Below are positions 60,863 to 64,000 of a stretch of 64,000 nt of DNA, one piece after another. The position numbers were made by a program, and so were the translations under genes. The notes beneath the pieces are model-generated. The model was not told the origin of the DNA. It saw nothing but the letters and a program-made list of their open reading frames with translations, and searched no databases. Every line of letters starts with the position of its first letter. Position 1 is the first letter of the stretch. Source of the stretch: Betaproteobacteria bacterium Ga0077526 (lineage in GTDB: Bacteria > Pseudomonadota > Gammaproteobacteria > Burkholderiales > Ga0077523); assembly GCA_001464765.1 (NCBI GenBank), contig LNDV01000035.1, positions 62,001-126,000 on the forward strand, in the 5' to 3' direction.

Positions 60863-63800
60863 GTGCGCGCCGAAACCCCAAAGCTCGCCAAACTTACTCG
60901 CCCGCGACTATTCGACGCCGTCCGGCGGGATCGCCTGTTCCGGCTCATGGACGAGGGCGCCCGCTCGCGGCGAGTGACCTGGATCGAATCCCCGCCTGGC
61001 GCCGGCAAGACGACGCTCGTCGCGAGCTACCTCGAAGCGCGGGATCTCGGCGGCATCTGGTTCCAGGTGGACCCGGGCGACAACGACCTCGCGACGTTCT
61101 TCTACTACCTGGGGCTCGCCGAGCGCACCCTGCCCGGACGCCGCCGGCAGCAGCGCCCCATGCCTCTGTTCACGCCGGAGTATCTGGCCGACGTCACGGG
61201 CTTCGCGCGTCGGTTCTTCCGGACCCTGTTCGAGCGGATCGGCACGCCCGGGGTGCTGGTCTTCGACAACTTCCAGGAAGCCGACCACTCGACGCTGCAC
61301 GAGGCGATCGTCGCGGGGATGGATGAAGTCCCTGACGGCGTGCAGATGATCGTCGTGAGCCGCGCGGGAACACCGCCCCACTACGCGCGGCTGAGCGCGA
61401 ATCGCGCACTGACGGTGCTCGACTGGGAAGCCCTGCGCTTCACGCCCGAGGAGACTGCCGCGATGCTGTCGGGCTCCCGCCTGCCAATCACCGCGGAAAC
61501 CGCGGAAGCCCTGCACGACCAGTCGGGCGGCTGGGCCGTCGGCTTGGTCCTGCTCGCGGAGCACTGGCGGCGGGGCGGCCGGATCGGCGACGCGGCGGAT
61601 TCGGATTCCCTGCAACAGATCTTCGCGTACTTCGCGGGCCAGATCTTCGACCGCGCGCCTTCCGAGGACCGGCACACGCTCCTGCAACTCAGCTTCGCCC
61701 CCAGCCTAAGCGACACGTTCGCCACACGACTCACCGGAAGTGACCATACGGTGCGGCTGCTGGATCAGTTGTACCGGCGCCATCTATTCACGGATCGCCG
61801 GCGTGGCCCGACGCCGTCCTACCAGTTCCACGCGCTGTTCCGGGCGTTCCTCCAGAACCGCGCACGCGAGGGGCTCGAGCCCGGCGAGTTCCGCGCGACG
61901 GCACGCCGCTGTGCGGAACTGCTCGAGGCCGAAGGACAGGCGGAGGCCGCCATGCCGCTCTACCGGCTCGCCGGCGAGGACGAGGCCGCCGCTGCGCTTG
62001 CGCTACGCGAAGCCCCGGCACTCATCGCCCAGGGCCGCTGGCGGGTGGCAGTCGACTGGATCGAGGCACTTCCCGCAGAGCGCGTGCAGCACGACCCGTG
62101 GCTGCTGCATTGGCTGGGCACTGCCCGGATCGGCACCGATCCGCCCGCTGCCCGCGGCGTGCTCACGAACGCGCACGAAGTGGCGAAGGATCTGGGTGAC
62201 GCGCGTTGCCGGGTCCAGATCGCCGCGGGCATGGTGGAGGCGCTGTTCCTCGAATACGCCGACTTCATGCCGATCGATCCCTGGATCCCCGAACTGGACG
62301 CCATCCAGGCGGAAGTCTTCGAGTTCCGCACGCTCGACGAGGAACTTCGGGCCCAGTCCGCCCTCCTCGTCGCCGCAACGTACCGTCAGCCGGATCACCC
62401 AGGCATCGACCGTTGCGCATCGCGGGTGAGTGAGCTGCTGCGCGTCGGACTCGACGTCAATCTCCGCGTCAGCGCGGCCACGCACCTCACGCTCTACGGG
62501 AGCTTCACCGGACACCTGGCCGTCGCGCGGCAAGCCGTGGCATTGCTCGTGCCGCTCCTCGACGATCCGGCAGTGTCGATCTTCCGGCGCGCCTTCGCCT
62601 GGGCCGTAACGGCGTGGTACGCAGCCAACACGACAGACCTGGAACTGGGGCATCGCTGCATCCGCGAGATGGACGCCATCGCCAGGGTGGACGGTCTGCA
62701 CGTTGCCGAGCGCTTCGCCTGCATCATCGGGTACTTCTTCGACATGGATCACGGTGATCACGCTTCGGGCGCCCGCCGCATCGCCACCTTCGAGCTGATC
62801 ATGATCCCGGAGCAGCCCTACGAGGCCGCTTCCATCGTGAACATGAAAGCCTACGATGGCGTTTTTCTCGGCGATGCACCGCGCACCGCGCGCCACGCAC
62901 CTGAGGCCAGCGACCTCTACGAGGCCGCCGGCTCCATCCCGCACATCCTGGTGGGGCTGTCCGCGCTCGTGTGGTGCGACGTGGAACGGGGAGACGCCGA
63001 GGCCACCGCGCGCTCCCGGGCGAGACACCAGGCATGGTCCGACCGCCGGAACATGGAGTGGGCCCGGTGGGTGCTCGATGCCGGCGACGCCGTCACGGCC
63101 CTGCGAAGCGGGGATGAGCTCGCCGCGCGCGCAGCACTCGAAAGAGTGTTCGCGAAGGAGCGCGATCGGTTCGACCAGTACGGGCACATGCTGTCCTGGG
63201 CCCGGTCCTGGGCGAGCCGTCTCGCCGCCGCGGCCCTCGTGCGGCGGGTCTGCCCGGCGCAGGTCCTGCACTTCGTGGCCGCTTACGAGATCGCCGCGCC
63301 GATGCCTGCCCCGGCCGCGTGGCCGTTTCCGGTCCGCATCCGCGTCCTCGGCACCCGGCACGTGGAAGTGAACGGCGCGCCCCTCGTGTTCCAAGGCAAG
63401 GTGCCACGACGTCCGCTCGCCCTGCTCGACTGCCTCCTTACCGCCGACCCGGCGGGCGTGCGCGACACCACCCTCATCGACGCGCTTTGGCCGGACGAGG
63501 ACGGGGACGCCGCCCGCGACGCATTCCGCGTGGCACTGCACCGTCTGCGGCGCCTGCTCGGTCACGCCGATGCCGTCCTGCTGCAGGACGGCAGGGTGCG
63601 TCTGTCGCCCGCGTGGTGCTGGGTCGACCTGCACACGGTGCGCGCGCTCCTGCATGGCACCGGTCCGACGCTGCCCCCGGGCGAATGCGCGGCCCGTCTG
63701 CTCGACGCCTACGGCGGACCGCTGGACGAGTCGCTTGACTCCGACGCGGACCGATCCCTCGGAGATCGCCTCGCGGCGACGTTCGCCCGCCGGATCGTGG

Positions 63801-64000
63801 ACATTGCTGCGGAACTCCGGGCTTCGGGGCGGCGCAAGGAGGCGCTCGACCTCGGATGGCGGGCGTTTGCCGCGGCGGAATCGCAACGCGATCTGGCGGA
63901 ATGGCTCATGGCCACCTGTCTCGACGAACACGATGCCGCAGAGGCGCTTCGCGCCCATGGGATTCATTTGCGTGCCTTGTCCTCTACGGGACGGGCGGAA
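60863..64000 (+). CDS. large MalT-like ATPase with SARP/BTAD-type DNA-binding region, partial
   Basis: The frame is open for 1046 codons from GTG 60863 to the window end (RBS GGAG 8 bases before). The N-terminal STAND-type ATPase has P-loop ESPPGAGKTTLVASYL (about 42-57) and Walker B GVLVFDNFQEAD. A long alpha-helical repeat region follows. From about residue 823 comes an OmpR-like winged helix, VRIRVLGTRHVEVNG with RRPLALLDCLL and DALWPDEDGDAARDAFRVALHRLRRLLG, followed by a BTAD-like start. Such regulators respond to small effectors and act as activators. The C-terminal end lies outside the window. The divergent carrier/dehalogenase operon is its likely target. Confidence 0.87.
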   Translation, partial: MRAETPKLAKLTRPRLFDAVRRDRLFRLMDEGARSRRVTWIESPPGAGKTTLVASYLEARDLGGIWFQVDPGDNDLATFFYYLGLAERTLPGRRRQQRPMPLFTPEYLADVTGFARRFFRTLFERIGTPGVLVFDNFQEADHSTLHEAIVAGMDEVPDGVQMIVVSRAGTPPHYARLSANRALTVLDWEALRFTPEETAAMLSGSRLPITAETAEALHDQSGGWAVGLVLLAEHWRRGGRIGDAADSDSLQQIFAYFAGQIFDRAPSEDRHTLLQLSFAPSLSDTFATRLTGSDHTVRLLDQLYRRHLFTDRRRGPTPSYQFHALFRAFLQNRAREGLEPGEFRATARRCAELLEAEGQAEAAMPLYRLAGEDEAAAALALREAPALIAQGRWRVAVDWIEALPAERVQHDPWLLHWLGTARIGTDPPAARGVLTNAHEVAKDLGDARCRVQIAAGMVEALFLEYADFMPIDPWIPELDAIQAEVFEFRTLDEELRAQSALLVAATYRQPDHPGIDRCASRVSELLRVGLDVNLRVSAATHLTLYGSFTGHLAVARQAVALLVPLLDDPAVSIFRRAFAWAVTAWYAANTTDLELGHRCIREMDAIARVDGLHVAERFACIIGYFFDMDHGDHASGARRIATFELIMIPEQPYEAASIVNMKAYDGVFLGDAPRTARHAPEASDLYEAAGSIPHILVGLSALVWCDVERGDAEATARSRARHQAWSDRRNMEWARWVLDAGDAVTALRSGDELAARAALERVFAKERDRFDQYGHMLSWARSWASRLAAAALVRRVCPAQVLHFVAAYEIAAPMPAPAAWPFPVRIRVLGTRHVEVNGAPLVFQGKVPRRPLALLDCLLTADPAGVRDTTLIDALWPDEDGDAARDAFRVALHRLRRLLGHADAVLLQDGRVRLSPAWCWVDLHTVRALLHGTGPTLPPGECAARLLDAYGGPLDESLDSDADRSLGDRLAATFARRIVDIAAELRASGRRKEALDLGWRAFAAAESQRDLAEWLMATCLDEHDAAEALRAHGIHLRALSSTGRAE

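Overview
The window is high-GC, densely packed bacterial DNA. The gene content points to a betaproteobacterium, probably Burkholderiales or a near relative: a tandem pair of cyanophycin synthetase genes, a PEP-CTERM protein, long-chain acyl-CoA metabolism, Tex, Kef and Cu/Zn SOD, and many small catabolic cassettes. This placement is inferred from gene content only; no rRNA or tRNA gene was seen. No CRISPR array, prophage, integrase or insertion sequence was recognised.

Layout. 1-6.3 kb: cyanophycin locus, with an ABC exporter-like gene (cut by the window edge) divergent from two tandem cyanophycin synthetase genes. 6.5-8.5 kb: orphan histidine kinase with a solute-binding sensor domain. 8.6-12.9 kb: PEP-CTERM surface protein divergent from a bifunctional enoyl-CoA hydratase/3-hydroxyacyl-CoA dehydrogenase, with a striking palindrome between them. 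13.2-16.8 kb: type I secretion ABC transporter and membrane fusion protein. 17.1-20.7 kb: PdeM nuclease, bacteriohemerythrin and Tex. 21.1-26 kb: amidohydrolase, AraC-type regulator and a PAS histidine kinase. 26.1-34.2 kb: plus-strand catabolic run (aldo/keto reductase, CMD protein, amidase, HpcH/HpaI aldolase, UbiA-type prenyltransferase, single-chain acyl-CoA carboxylase). 34.6-40.9 kb: tautomerase, two epimerase-like proteins, MFS carrier, FkbM methyltransferase, MR/MLE enolase and SDR. 41.3-43 kb: exported redoxin/cytochrome c/copper-monooxygenase-like fusion. 43.1-47.3 kb: FAD oxidase divergent from an oxidoreductase, HbpS-like, Dabb and exported-protein cluster. 47.5-52.9 kb: divergent EF-G with a strong terminator, CbpA-like co-chaperone, HtrA-like protease and LysR regulator. 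53-57.5 kb: KefF/KefC-like pair, isochorismatase, PepSY and ArsC/Spx proteins. 57.5-64 kb: SodC, a haloacetate-dehalogenase-like hydrolase coupled to an SLC13 carrier, and a large MalT/SARP-like regulator cut by the window end.

The most unusual non-coding structure is a composite intergenic repeat. About 100-bp palindromes that can fold as a four-armed cruciform (five full and two half copies) sit next to tandem arrays of an 8-bp unit, NNGTGAAG (six arrays, about 33 units). The arrays lie at the 3' ends of genes and in three cases run into the stop codon or the last codons. Among proteins, the ones most worth a second look are the redoxin-cytochrome-copper fusion, the cyanophycin synthetase paralogue with a destroyed P-loop, the divergent EF-G, and the carrier/dehalogenase pair.
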